The notes: a model not told the origin generated them from the sequence alone. Shown: positions 1 through 6,913, counted from the stretch's first letter. The stretch: DNA of 15,934 nt from an uncultured Fibrobacter sp. (GCA_937891805.1 CALATK010000233.1:1-15934), one strand, 5' to 3'. Made by a program: numbers and translations.

Positions 1-1029
1 TGCCTTGCCATGGCCTTTGAAGAATTTTCACGCGTGTGTGCAGGCCTTGCTCTGACCCCCGGCACAACGGCTTTGGGGGCCATTCCGATGTTTTTAGCTG
101 CCACGGCAGAACAAAGAGAACACTGGTGTTATGACCTTGCCAGCGGTAAAAAATTGTGGGCTTTTGCGCTGACCGAGCCGGAGGCCGGCTCCGATGCCAG
201 TGCTTTAAAAACTACCGCCATTAAGGACGGCGATTATTATATCGTCAACGGTACCAAACATTTTATTTCTACCGGCAAAGAAGCCGATTTTTATACCGTA
301 GCTGTCAATACCAACCCTTCCCGCGGAGCGCGCGGTATTTCTCTTTTGGTCATTGAAAAAGGAACCCCCGGTTTTAGTTTCGGTAAAAAAGAAGAAAAAA
401 TGGGTATTCGCACCAATCCCACCTATGAGCTGATTTTTGAAAATGTGCGCGTTCCGAAAGAAAACCTGTTGGGCTCTGAGGGCCGCGGCCTTTTGTATGT
501 GCAGGAAACCTTGGACTATTCCCGTCCGGGGGTAGCGGCGCAAGCGGTGGGTATTGCCCAAGGGGCATTGGACGAAACCGTGCCTTATTTGCGCACCCGC
601 AAACAATTCGGTCAGCCGATTATTACCTTTCAAGCTTTGGCTCACAAAGTGGCTGAGCTGGCTGCTAAAACCGAGGCAGGCCGTGCCATGGTGTACAACT
701 TGACGCACCGCATGGACGAAGAATTTTTTCCGGCGGTAAAAGCCGCTTTGGAAAATGGGACAACGGTGCATGACGAACTGAAAAAATTAAAAGGGGTGCG
801 TTGGACCAAATATAGTGCCATGGCCAAGCTGTTCTGCGCTAATACGGCTATGGAAGTGGCCGACGAATGTGTTACCCTGTGCGGCGGCATTGCTTATATG
901 AGGGATTTTCCGTTGGAAAAATATATGCGTGATGCCAAAATTACCCAAATTTATGAAGGCACCGTCCATATTCAAAAGAATGAAATCATCGCGGCTTTGA
1001 TCAAAGAATATGCCGCTAAAGGAGAGTAA
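1..1029 (+). CDS. Acyl-CoA dehydrogenase (5' end missing)
   Basis: This flavoenzyme oxidises acyl-CoA to trans-2-enoyl-CoA, or reduces enoyl-CoA in anaerobes, and exchanges electrons with ETF. The reading frame is open to base 1 (Cys-Leu-Ala before the first ATG at 10), so about 60 N-terminal residues probably lie outside the window and the ATG at 10 is internal. Visible family signatures are the middle-domain stretch LWAFALTEPEAGSDAS (bases 157-204), KMGIRTNPTYELIFENVRVP (from about base 397), the RKQFGQPI flavin/dimer segment, and the C-terminal IYEGT (949-963). The Glu encoded at 955-957 in that motif matches the catalytic base of medium- and short-chain members. About 20-25 extra residues (bases 715-810) sit before YSAMAKLF compared with typical short-chain enzymes. 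The stop is one base before etfB, so the gene is co-transcribed with its electron acceptor or donor. Butyryl-CoA-type activity is plausible, but the substrate cannot be read from the sequence. Confidence 0.93.
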   Translation, partial: CLAMAFEEFSRVCAGLALTPGTTALGAIPMFLAATAEQREHWCYDLASGKKLWAFALTEPEAGSDASALKTTAIKDGDYYIVNGTKHFISTGKEADFYTVAVNTNPSRGARGISLLVIEKGTPGFSFGKKEEKMGIRTNPTYELIFENVRVPKENLLGSEGRGLLYVQETLDYSRPGVAAQAVGIAQGALDETVPYLRTRKQFGQPIITFQALAHKVAELAAKTEAGRAMVYNLTHRMDEEFFPAVKAALENGTTVHDELKKLKGVRWTKYSAMAKLFCANTAMEVADECVTLCGGIAYMRDFPLEKYMRDAKITQIYEGTVHIQKNEIIAALIKEYAAKGE

Positions 1030-1030
1030 T

Positions 1031-1828
1031 ATGCACGTTTTAGCTTGTGTAAAACAAACCCCTAAATCCGATAACGTAAAAATTGATCCTGTGACGGGTT
1101 GTCTGATCCGTTCCGGAGCCGAAAGTGCGATGAACCCCTTTGATGAGTATGCCTTGGAAGAAGCAGTGGTACTCAAGGAGCAAACCGGTGGGCGCGTGTC
1201 CGTGATTACCATGGGCCCTCCGGCGGCAGAAAATGTCTTGCGCGACAGCATTGCCCGCGGTGCCGATAAAGTGTACCAGTTGGGGGATATGGCTTTTGCC
1301 GGATCGGATACATGGTCCACCAGTTATGCTTTGGCCAAAGGCGTTGAAAAAATTAATGCGGAAGACAAAATAGATTTAATTATCTGCGGCAAACAAACCA
1401 ACGATAGCGACACCGGTCATATCGGGCCGCAAATTTCCGCTTGGCTCAATTGGCCCAATGCTGCTTTTGTTAAAAAAATAGTGTCGGTCAATGAAAAATC
1501 TATTACGGTAGAACGCCTGACTGAGGCCGGCACAGACGTGCTGGAGCTGCCTTTTCCGTGCGTTATCAGTGTGGTGAAAGAAATCAGCAATCCCCGTGTG
1601 CGCAGTGTAAAAGGCCGCATGGCCGCCAAACGGGCTGAAGTAACCAAATGGACGGCGGACGATATCGGAGCCGATAAAAATAAACTGGGTGTGAAAAACT
1701 GCCCGACCCGTGTAGTTAAATCTTTCTCTCCTCAACGCTGCACCAATGCAGTGGTGGTAGAGGGTGCCAACGGCAAGGAAAAAGCCGCCAAGTTGGTAGA
1801 ACTGTTAAAAGAAAACAAATATATTTAG
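1031..1828 (+). CDS. etfB: Electron transfer flavoprotein beta subunit
   Basis: This is the small subunit of ETF, which pairs with EtfA to carry electrons to or from the upstream dehydrogenase in the cytoplasm. I chose the ATG at 1031 because AAAGGAG at 1018-1024 sits six bases upstream. An ATG at 1010 in the same frame would add seven residues, overlap the dehydrogenase gene and lack such a site. The 265-residue product is a normal family length. Markers are the N-terminal MHVLACVKQTP strand, NPFDEYALEEAV (about 35-46), a nucleotide-binding segment CGKQTNDSDTGHIGPQ (about 119-134), and the ETF-beta signature region FPCVISVVKEISNPRVRS (about 183-200). In the nucleotide-binding segment, Asp-Thr followed by Gly-Pro looks more like NADH-using bifurcating ETFs than the Asp-Cys form of mitochondrial ETF, but this is only suggestive. 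Confidence 0.96.
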   Translation: MHVLACVKQTPKSDNVKIDPVTGCLIRSGAESAMNPFDEYALEEAVVLKEQTGGRVSVITMGPPAAENVLRDSIARGADKVYQLGDMAFAGSDTWSTSYALAKGVEKINAEDKIDLIICGKQTNDSDTGHIGPQISAWLNWPNAAFVKKIVSVNEKSITVERLTEAGTDVLELPFPCVISVVKEISNPRVRSVKGRMAAKRAEVTKWTADDIGADKNKLGVKNCPTRVVKSFSPQRCTNAVVVEGANGKEKAAKLVELLKENKYI

Positions 1829-1839
1829 AGAGTCTGGTT

Positions 1840-2829
1840 ATGAAAGAATGGAAAAATGTATGGATTTTGGCGGAAGTTTCCAACGGAAAAATGAGTTCCC
1901 CCGCTTATGAACTGATTCCCGCAGGGCGCGGACTAGCCGATACGTTGGGGGAAAAGCTTTGTGCCGTACTTTTGGGTGCAGACGTAAAGAAATTTGCTCA
2001 AGATTTGTTTGACCGCGGGGTAGATATTGTTTATGTGTGCGACGATCCTGCCTTGACAAATTATGTAGATGATATTTATGCCAAAACGCTAAACGGTATG
2101 ATACAGACCTATAAGCCGAACAAATTTTTATTGCCGGCTACCAACTTGGGGCGTTCTTTATCCGCCAAAACGGCCATTTTTGCCGGAACGGGTTTAACCG
2201 CCGATGCTACAGAGGTGCTGATTAACCCCGAGGACGGACAATTACATGCCACCCGCCCGACTTTCGGCGGAAATTTGATGGCTACGATTACTTGTGCACG
2301 CACGCGCCCTGAAATGTGTTCTCTGCGTCCGATGTCTTACCCGAAGGCCGCCGCGTCCGAATCAAAGACGGGGGAAGTGATAGAGTTTGCCTTTGATGCG
2401 GGGAAATATACTTCTTTAGCCAAGTTCTTGCAATTTATCAAAAGTGAAGGCGAAGGGTTGGATTTATCGGAAACCGATGTCATCGTGGCTGGTGGCCGCG
2501 GTTTAGGCAAAGCGGAAGGCTTTGATCTGTTAAACAAACTGGCCGAACGTTTGGGCGGCGCAGTGGCGGCTTCCCGCGCACCGGTGGATAACGGTTGGAT
2601 TGAGTACCGCCGTCAGATCGGACTTACGGGAAGAACGGTGAAACCTAAACTGTATATTGCGTGCGGTATTTCCGGTCAGATTCAGCATATGGCAGGTTGT
2701 AGCGGGGCGGATGTGATTGTGGCCATTAACAAAGACCCCGAAGCTCCGATTATGAAGATGGCGCATTATGCGGTGGAGGGGGATTTGTATGAAGTGATCC
2801 CTGCGATGCTGGAGGCACTGGATAAGTAG
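1840..2829 (+). CDS. etfA: Electron transfer flavoprotein alpha subunit
   Basis: This is the large subunit of ETF, carrying the FAD that shuttles between EtfB and the dehydrogenase. The product is 329 residues, a usual length. The N-terminal half is the adenine-nucleotide alpha-hydrolase-like domain (about 1-190). The C-terminal FAD domain (about 205-329) shows AGGRGLGKAEGF (217-228), SRAPVDNGW (245-253), QIGLTGRTVKPKLYIACGIS (from 259), IQHMAG (281-286) and INKDPEAPI (296-304), the classic EtfA fingerprint. The start is the ATG 11 bases after the etfB stop, with a weak AGAGAG as ribosome site. The order dehydrogenase-etfB-etfA matches the bcd-etfBA arrangement of many anaerobes. A strong hairpin terminator follows, so this is the last gene of the operon. 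Confidence 0.96.
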   Translation: MKEWKNVWILAEVSNGKMSSPAYELIPAGRGLADTLGEKLCAVLLGADVKKFAQDLFDRGVDIVYVCDDPALTNYVDDIYAKTLNGMIQTYKPNKFLLPATNLGRSLSAKTAIFAGTGLTADATEVLINPEDGQLHATRPTFGGNLMATITCARTRPEMCSLRPMSYPKAAASESKTGEVIEFAFDAGKYTSLAKFLQFIKSEGEGLDLSETDVIVAGGRGLGKAEGFDLLNKLAERLGGAVAASRAPVDNGWIEYRRQIGLTGRTVKPKLYIACGISGQIQHMAGCSGADVIVAINKDPEAPIMKMAHYAVEGDLYEVIPAMLEALDK

Positions 2830-2862
2830 GATTAACAGCTTCTTCGGTTATGAGAATTACGC

Positions 2863-2903
2863 ACACAAGGTAAAACTTTCCGTTTTACCTTGTGTTGCTT
2901 TTC
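2863..2903 (+). terminator. Intrinsic terminator after etfA
   Basis: There is a perfect 14-bp inverted repeat: acacaaggtaaaac at 2863-2876 and gttttaccttgtgt at 2882-2895, with a five-base loop. A T-rich run (tgcttttct) follows. It lies 33 bases after the etfA stop and is well placed to end the acyl-CoA dehydrogenase/ETF transcript. Confidence 0.88.
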
Positions 2904-3147
2904 TACTCAACAATTTTCCAAATTTAAGCCCTTTTGCCGTCTCTTTGTGTTTATGTAGCCGCTACACCGCGTACAAACTAAATCCGCCAAAATCATCTTA
3001 AATTTGCAAAATCAGAATAGCGTGAAATAAGTTTTTCAGCTATGGAGAACGGCAAAATATTTTGTTTTGTTGGGTTAGCTAGACTCATGGTTGCTTTTTT
3101 GAGTAATGAAAAAAGGATATTGTCTCCGTCGGAAAAGAAGAAAAAAC
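2904..3147. other. AT-rich intergenic stretch, no gene recognised
   Basis: About 245 bases between the etfA terminator and the pilin promoter. It is rich in A and T and has stops in most frames. A perfect 12-base palindrome, caaaatattttg at 3053-3064, is the only clear internal structure. A short open frame starts in this stretch at 3042, but it lacks a ribosome site and its product is low-complexity, so I do not call it. I see no tRNA or conserved RNA fold. Confidence 0.6.
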
Positions 3148-3175
3148 TTGACTCATTTTTTTTTTTTGATACAAT
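3148..3175 (+). promoter_or_regulatory. Sigma-70-type promoter with 12-T spacer
   Basis: TTGACT at 3148-3153 (-35, five of six consensus bases) and TACAAT at 3170-3175 (-10, five of six) are separated by 16 bases, of which 3156-3167 are an uninterrupted run of 12 T. Transcription would start near 3182, leaving a leader of about 100 bases before the pilin gene. Slippage in the T run would change the spacer length and therefore promoter strength. Confidence 0.65.
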
Positions 3176-3271
3176 TTTCCTGCGTTTCCTAAGTAAAAAG
3201 TCATTTTTGTTGTTTTAAGCTGTTTAGTGGCCTTTTACGCTCATTTAAGGTAGAATATAAATGAGGATCGC

Positions 3272-3277
3272 AAGGAG
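3272..3277 (+). promoter_or_regulatory. Ribosome binding site that fixes the pilin start
   Basis: AAGGAG seven bases before the ATG at 3285. It lies downstream of an in-frame ATG at 3261, which argues that translation begins at 3285 and that the eight extra upstream codons are not used. Confidence 0.8.
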
Positions 3278-3284
3278 AATAAAT

Positions 3285-3785
3285 ATGAACTTGAAAAAAC
3301 AGTTTGGCTACCCGGCCAAGCGTGGTCCTCTTTCTGCAGGTTTCACGTTGATTGAACTATTAGTTGTCGTACTCATTATTGGTATCTTATCTTCTGTGGC
3401 TTTGCCGCAATATACCAAAGCAGTTAACCGTGCCAAATCCGCCGAGGCTTGGACCATTATGAAAGCCATAGCCGATGCCCAAGAAGTGTATTTTTTGGCA
3501 AATGACACATACTCCTCTAATCTTGATGAGTTAGATATTGAAATACCGGAAATGAAAAACTGGGATATCGGTACGAGTGTTGGCGGAACAGCTACAACTT
3601 TTTTTGTAAGTATGGAAGGTAAAGGGAGTATGTCTGAATATCGTATGAGTTACCACAGAGATTTAGATCCAAGTTCCTACTATTATCCACGCAGAATTAG
3701 CTGTTGGGGAGATCAGAAAAATTGTAAGAACATGATTCCCTGTGCAGATATCGGCACCAACGTCGGCGCCTACTGTTACCCTTAA
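3285..3785 (+). CDS. Type IV pilin-like / pseudopilin protein
   Basis: A 166-residue prepilin. A 19-residue basic leader ends in Gly, followed by the prepilin peptidase site Gly-Phe-Thr-Leu-Ile-Glu. Glu is at mature position 5, as needed for filament assembly. The hydrophobic N-terminal helix LLVVVLIIGILSSVALPQY (about residues 25-43) would anchor the protein in the inner membrane before assembly. The segment KAVNRAKSAEAWTIMKAIADAQEVYFLANDTYSSNLDEL continues the alpha-1 spine and is typical of PilE/PilA-like proteins. The variable C-terminal part holds four cysteines (SCWG, NCKN, PCAD, YCYP), which could form disulfides. No assembly genes lie beside it, so it would rely on machinery encoded elsewhere. 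Many such scattered pilin-like genes are known in Elusimicrobiota. Whether it is a major pilin, minor pilin or type II secretion pseudopilin cannot be decided. Confidence 0.88.
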   Translation: MNLKKQFGYPAKRGPLSAGFTLIELLVVVLIIGILSSVALPQYTKAVNRAKSAEAWTIMKAIADAQEVYFLANDTYSSNLDELDIEIPEMKNWDIGTSVGGTATTFFVSMEGKGSMSEYRMSYHRDLDPSSYYYPRRISCWGDQKNCKNMIPCADIGTNVGAYCYP

Positions 3786-3799
3786 TCTTGACAGGAAAT

Positions 3800-4948
3800 T
3801 TAATTCAACCCTAATTTAGAAAGCATGCGGTCCAAGAGGCCGCTTGCTTTTTCTTTGGGGGTTTGCAGTTTGCGCCCGCCGTGCTGTTGGGAATACAGGG
3901 CCAAAGATAAGGCGGAGGTATATTGGGGGGCCAGCATTTCCTCTCCATCTGCGATTAAATGTTCAAAAGTAGCCAGTCTGGCGCGGCGTACACCTAAGGC
4001 TTTTTGGGCGGCATTTTTCACATGCAGGCCGGCCCCGCCGCCCGTCAAGACTGCTACCGACGGAGCATATTTTACATAGCGCGGCTCTAAAATCAGGGTC
4101 TTGCGTAAGGTTTGCAACAGTTTGCCGCCTGCCTCGTCTAATAAATCGTCCATAATTTCATCATCGCCGTAGGTATAATCTTTCAAAATCTTTTTGGCTT
4201 CGTCCAAATCATTTTGCAATACTTCGGCTACTTCTTGCGCCACAATATCCGCTCCTTGCGGGATTTCCCACGCGGCTTCTATAATTCCTTTGTGGTAAAG
4301 CAGGGCCGAGCTGTTTTGGGCTCCGATGTCTAGGAGCAAGACGGCTCCCTTTTTTTCTTCGGGTTTTAACAGCGTATGCGCCAAGGTCAATATGGTGGGG
4401 GCAGCTTCAAAATCTTCACAACCGGCGGCCGCCAGTACGCGGTTTAAATTGTTTAAATGCGTTTTTAGCCCCAAGGAAAGGAATGTTTCAGCATCTAAGC
4501 AATTGCCTTGCAACCCTACCGGATTTTGCACCCCGCTATTCCCGTCCACCGTATAAGACTGGGGGTAAAGGTCCACCACTTCCAAGGTTTCACTCAGATT
4601 AGTTGGAATGGAATTGTCCAATACGTCCTGTACGTCTTTGGCTGTAATGACTTGATTTTTGCTTTCTATGGCTTTAAATCCGCCGGAGCGGCGAAAACTG
4701 AGAAAATCCCCGCGCAGCCCTACAGACACCGTGGGGGAAAACTCTATATATTCTTGCAGCTTGCCAAACAATTTATTTAGGGCGCGCACCGTTTTATCAA
4801 AATCCAAAATGTAACAACCATTGACGGAGGGGCAAGGCTCCCGCAACGCATGCCGTACGCGGCATGACGCTGTTTCTTCGTCATACACACTCAGCACGGC
4901 TGAAATTTGCCCGCTGCCAAAATCCAATGCGATAAAAGGTTGTTGCAT
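3800..4948 (-). CDS. ftsA: FtsA-like cell division ATPase
   Basis: A member of the actin/HSP70 ATPase fold that, as FtsA, tethers FtsZ filaments to the membrane. Phosphate-1 loop: IALDFGSGQISAVLSV (6-21). The FtsA-specific inserted SHS2 region (about 80-165) ends in YTVDGNSGVQNPVGLQG (132-148), closely matching the conserved VDG...NPVGM block of FtsA. Phosphate-2: LLLDIGAQNSSALLYHKG (204-221). Adenosine motif: VLTGGGAGL (300-308). The last 13 residues (GLLDRMLSKLGLN) resemble the C-terminal amphipathic membrane helix of FtsA. At 382 residues it is shorter than typical FtsA (about 410-440), and phosphate-2 has GAQNSS where canonical FtsA has GGGTTD. It stands alone, without ftsZ, ftsQ or mur genes, and converges on the pilin gene (14 bases between stops). 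The main alternative is a PilM-like protein, given the pilin neighbour, but the NPVG block and C-terminal helix favour FtsA. Confidence 0.75.
   Translation of the reverse strand: MQQPFIALDFGSGQISAVLSVYDEETASCRVRHALREPCPSVNGCYILDFDKTVRALNKLFGKLQEYIEFSPTVSVGLRGDFLSFRRSGGFKAIESKNQVITAKDVQDVLDNSIPTNLSETLEVVDLYPQSYTVDGNSGVQNPVGLQGNCLDAETFLSLGLKTHLNNLNRVLAAAGCEDFEAAPTILTLAHTLLKPEEKKGAVLLLDIGAQNSSALLYHKGIIEAAWEIPQGADIVAQEVAEVLQNDLDEAKKILKDYTYGDDEIMDDLLDEAGGKLLQTLRKTLILEPRYVKYAPSVAVLTGGGAGLHVKNAAQKALGVRRARLATFEHLIADGEEMLAPQYTSALSLALYSQQHGGRKLQTPKEKASGLLDRMLSKLGLN
3821..3852 (+). terminator. Possible terminator for the pilin gene
   Basis: An imperfect hairpin: AAGC(AT)GCGG at 3821-3830 against CCGC(TT)GCTT at 3840-3849, with a T run continuing to 3852. 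It lies 36 bases after the pilin stop, inside the 3' end of the convergent FtsA-like gene. The internal 2x2 mismatch makes it a weak candidate. Confidence 0.35.
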
Positions 4949-4954
4949 ATGCTT

Positions 4955-4963
4955 ATTTTATCA
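4955..4963 (-). promoter_or_regulatory. Extended -10 box directly upstream of the FtsA-like gene
   Basis: On the minus strand TGATAAAAT forms an extended -10 (TGn plus TAAAAT, five of six consensus bases). It ends six bases before the ATG at 4948. No convincing -35 is seen, which is tolerated with an extended -10. Transcription would begin at or next to the ATG, and there is no Shine-Dalgarno sequence, so the mRNA may be leaderless. Confidence 0.45.
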
Positions 4964-4995
4964 AATTTGTTTCGGGCACTGCTTTCGCCCAAGCC

Positions 4996-5023
4996 CCGCC
5001 GAAAAACCCACTCTGTTCGGCGG
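4996..5023. repeat. Inverted repeat in the divergent promoter region
   Basis: Perfect 8-base arms, ccgccgaa at 4996-5003 and ttcggcgg at 5016-5023, with a 12-base gap. It lies between the FtsA-like gene and the ABC-F gene, just upstream of both -10 boxes. It could be an operator for a dimeric regulator of both genes. A chance repeat is also possible. Confidence 0.4.
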
Positions 5024-5041
5024 AGAGAGGGGGGAATTTCA

Positions 5042-5047
5042 TATAAT
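5042..5047 (+). promoter_or_regulatory. Perfect -10 box next to the ABC-F start codon
   Basis: TATAAT is followed by six bases and then the ATG at 5054, so the predicted start of transcription coincides with the start codon. The only purine-rich stretch (ending near 5036) is about 18 bases before the ATG, too far for a normal ribosome site. No good -35 is visible. Confidence 0.5.
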
Positions 5048-5053
5048 ATACAT

Positions 5054-6913
5054 ATGATAGAGATTAAAGATTTATCTTTTCATTTTGGCTTACGTAGCTT
5101 GTTTGAAAATGCCAATCTTCTCCTGCCGGACGGGTTGAAAGTGGGAGTAGTGGGGTTGAACGGGTGCGGAAAGTCCACCCTCTTTAAGCTCATCACGGGG
5201 GACCTGTTCCCCGACGGGGGAAAGATTGAAATTTCCCGCGGCACACAAATTGCTTCCGTGGCGCAGGAGATCAAGGACCCGTCTAAAAAATTATTGGATT
5301 TTGTGTTGGAAGCGCATGAAGAAATGACCCGTTTGGAGCGCGAACTTAATAAAGACCTTTCCGGTGAAAAAATGGCTGAAATTTATGACCGGTTGGACTT
5401 TTTAGGCGCTCACTCCGCCAAAGCCCGCGCCAGTGCCATTTTGAGCGGTTTGGGATTTGAAAATGCGGATTTTGACCGCCCTTTGAAAGAGTTTTCCGGC
5501 GGCTGGCAAGTGCGGGCCAATTTGGCCGCCACCTTGTATGCGCCCAGCAACTGTTTATTGCTGGACGAGCCGACCAACCACTTAGATTTGGAAACGTCCA
5601 CTTGGCTTGAAAATTATTTGGCTAAGACGGACAAAACCGTCCTGCTCATCAGTCACGACCGCCACATTTTAAACCGCCTGTGCGACAAAATCGTACACGT
5701 GGAGCAGGGCGGACAATTGCGCATGTATAACGGCAATTATGATACGTATGAACGTACGCGCGAGGCTGAGCAAGAGGGGGCGCGACTCGCTGCTGCCAAG
5801 CATGAACGGGTGGTGGCGCACCTGCAGTCTTTTGTGGACCGTTTCCGTTACAAAGCCACCAAAGCCAAGCAGGCCCAAAGCCGTATTAAAATGATTGAAA
5901 AAATGGGCGAACCTCCCGCCGTTATCAAAGACCCCGAAGTACATTTTCAATTTCCTTCTCCTGCTCCGCTTACGCAGGCTTTAATTACGCTGGAAGACGC
6001 TGTAGCCGGATATGACGATAAACCCGTTTTGCAAAACTTAACCTTGCGCATTGAGCCCGATGATCGCATCGCACTTTTGGGGGCCAACGGAAACGGCAAA
6101 TCCACCTTAGCCAAAATTTTATCGCACCGTTTATTGCTCATGAGCGGGCGTATGACGATTGCCAAAAAGATTAAAATTGCTTATTTCTCCCAACATCAAA
6201 CCGAAGAGTTAGACGTGGAAAAAACACCGTATGAACAGCTTTCTGCCTTGATGCCGGATGCTACGGAGACCCAAATTCGTGCCCAGCTAGGGGCGTTTGG
6301 CTTAAATAAAAGTAAATCAGATACCTTGATAGGCAAATTGTCCGGCGGAGAAAAATCCCGCCTGCTTTTGGCTTTGATTACCAAAGATGCCCCCAATATG
6401 TTGATTTTAGATGAGCCGACCAACCACTTAGATATTCTTTCCCGTCAGGCATTGTTGGAGGCGTTGAACGCTTATGAAGGGGCCGTGGTGCTGATCACGC
6501 ACGATTTGCACGTCATAGAAATGGCTTGTGATACGCTGTGGCTGGTCAAAGGAGGCACGTGCCAGATTTACCGCGGCGACTTGGAGGATTACAAAGCCAG
6601 CCTGCTCAAACGCAATGAGAAAGAAGGCAACGCCAGCGATAAAGAAAGCGCCGCCGAAACCCGCCGTCGGACGGCCGCCCAACGCAGGGCGGAGTTGGCT
6701 CCGTTGAAAAAAGAAATACGGGAACTGGATAAAAAATTAGAAAAATTAACGCACCGGAAAAAGGAACTGGAAAATGCCCTTTTGGCGCGTTATGATGCTG
6801 ATAACAGCATTGAGTTGGCTCTATTGGGTGATCAGATTTCAGATTTGGAAGAGCGGTGGATTTTGCTGAATGAACAATGCGAAGCTATTATGTCAGACAA
6901 GGGGGCCGCATGA
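5054..6913 (+). CDS. ABC-F family ATPase (YheS/Uup-like)
   Basis: A 619-residue soluble twin-ABC protein without membrane segments. ABC-F proteins bind the ribosomal E site and rescue or regulate stalled ribosomes. First ABC domain: Walker A GLNGCGKST (34-42), signature FSGGWQVR (147-154), Walker B plus following residues LLLDEPTNHLD (168-178), His switch ISHDRH (199-204). The linker (about 232-290), containing FVDRFRYKATKAKQAQSRIKM, is the P-site-tRNA-interacting motif and resembles YheS. Second ABC domain: GANGNGKST (343-351), LSGGEKSR (429-436), LILDEPTNHLD (450-460). A charged C-terminal coiled coil (about 525-615) matches the family's C-terminal domain. I start at 5054 because homology begins with MIEIKDLSFHFG. 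An in-frame extension to 4907 lies over the divergent promoters and reads as noise. The stop overlaps the next gene by ATGA. The exact ABC-F subgroup is uncertain. Confidence 0.93.
   Translation: MIEIKDLSFHFGLRSLFENANLLLPDGLKVGVVGLNGCGKSTLFKLITGDLFPDGGKIEISRGTQIASVAQEIKDPSKKLLDFVLEAHEEMTRLERELNKDLSGEKMAEIYDRLDFLGAHSAKARASAILSGLGFENADFDRPLKEFSGGWQVRANLAATLYAPSNCLLLDEPTNHLDLETSTWLENYLAKTDKTVLLISHDRHILNRLCDKIVHVEQGGQLRMYNGNYDTYERTREAEQEGARLAAAKHERVVAHLQSFVDRFRYKATKAKQAQSRIKMIEKMGEPPAVIKDPEVHFQFPSPAPLTQALITLEDAVAGYDDKPVLQNLTLRIEPDDRIALLGANGNGKSTLAKILSHRLLLMSGRMTIAKKIKIAYFSQHQTEELDVEKTPYEQLSALMPDATETQIRAQLGAFGLNKSKSDTLIGKLSGGEKSRLLLALITKDAPNMLILDEPTNHLDILSRQALLEALNAYEGAVVLITHDLHVIEMACDTLWLVKGGTCQIYRGDLEDYKASLLKRNEKEGNASDKESAAETRRRTAAQRRAELAPLKKEIRELDKKLEKLTHRKKELENALLARYDADNSIELALLGDQISDLEERWILLNEQCEAIMSDKGAA

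Noticed and set aside
205..771. A 188-codon minus-strand open frame inside the acyl-CoA dehydrogenase gene
   Set aside because: The plus strand has full ACAD homology, and the antisense product has no domain or ribosome site.
3042..3218. A 58-codon plus-strand open frame (MENGKIFCF...) before the pilin gene
   Set aside because: It has no ribosome site, a low-complexity Lys/Phe-rich product, and runs straight through the strong promoter and its T tract.
3800..4948. PilM as the identity of the minus-strand ATPase
   Set aside because: The pilin neighbour suggested it, but the VDG...NPVG block, the VLTGGGAGL motif and the C-terminal amphipathic helix fit FtsA better, and no pilN/pilO/pilQ follows.
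4907..5053. N-terminal extension of the ABC-F protein
   Set aside because: The 49 extra residues cover the divergent promoter region and part of the FtsA-like start. Family homology begins at the ATG at 5054.
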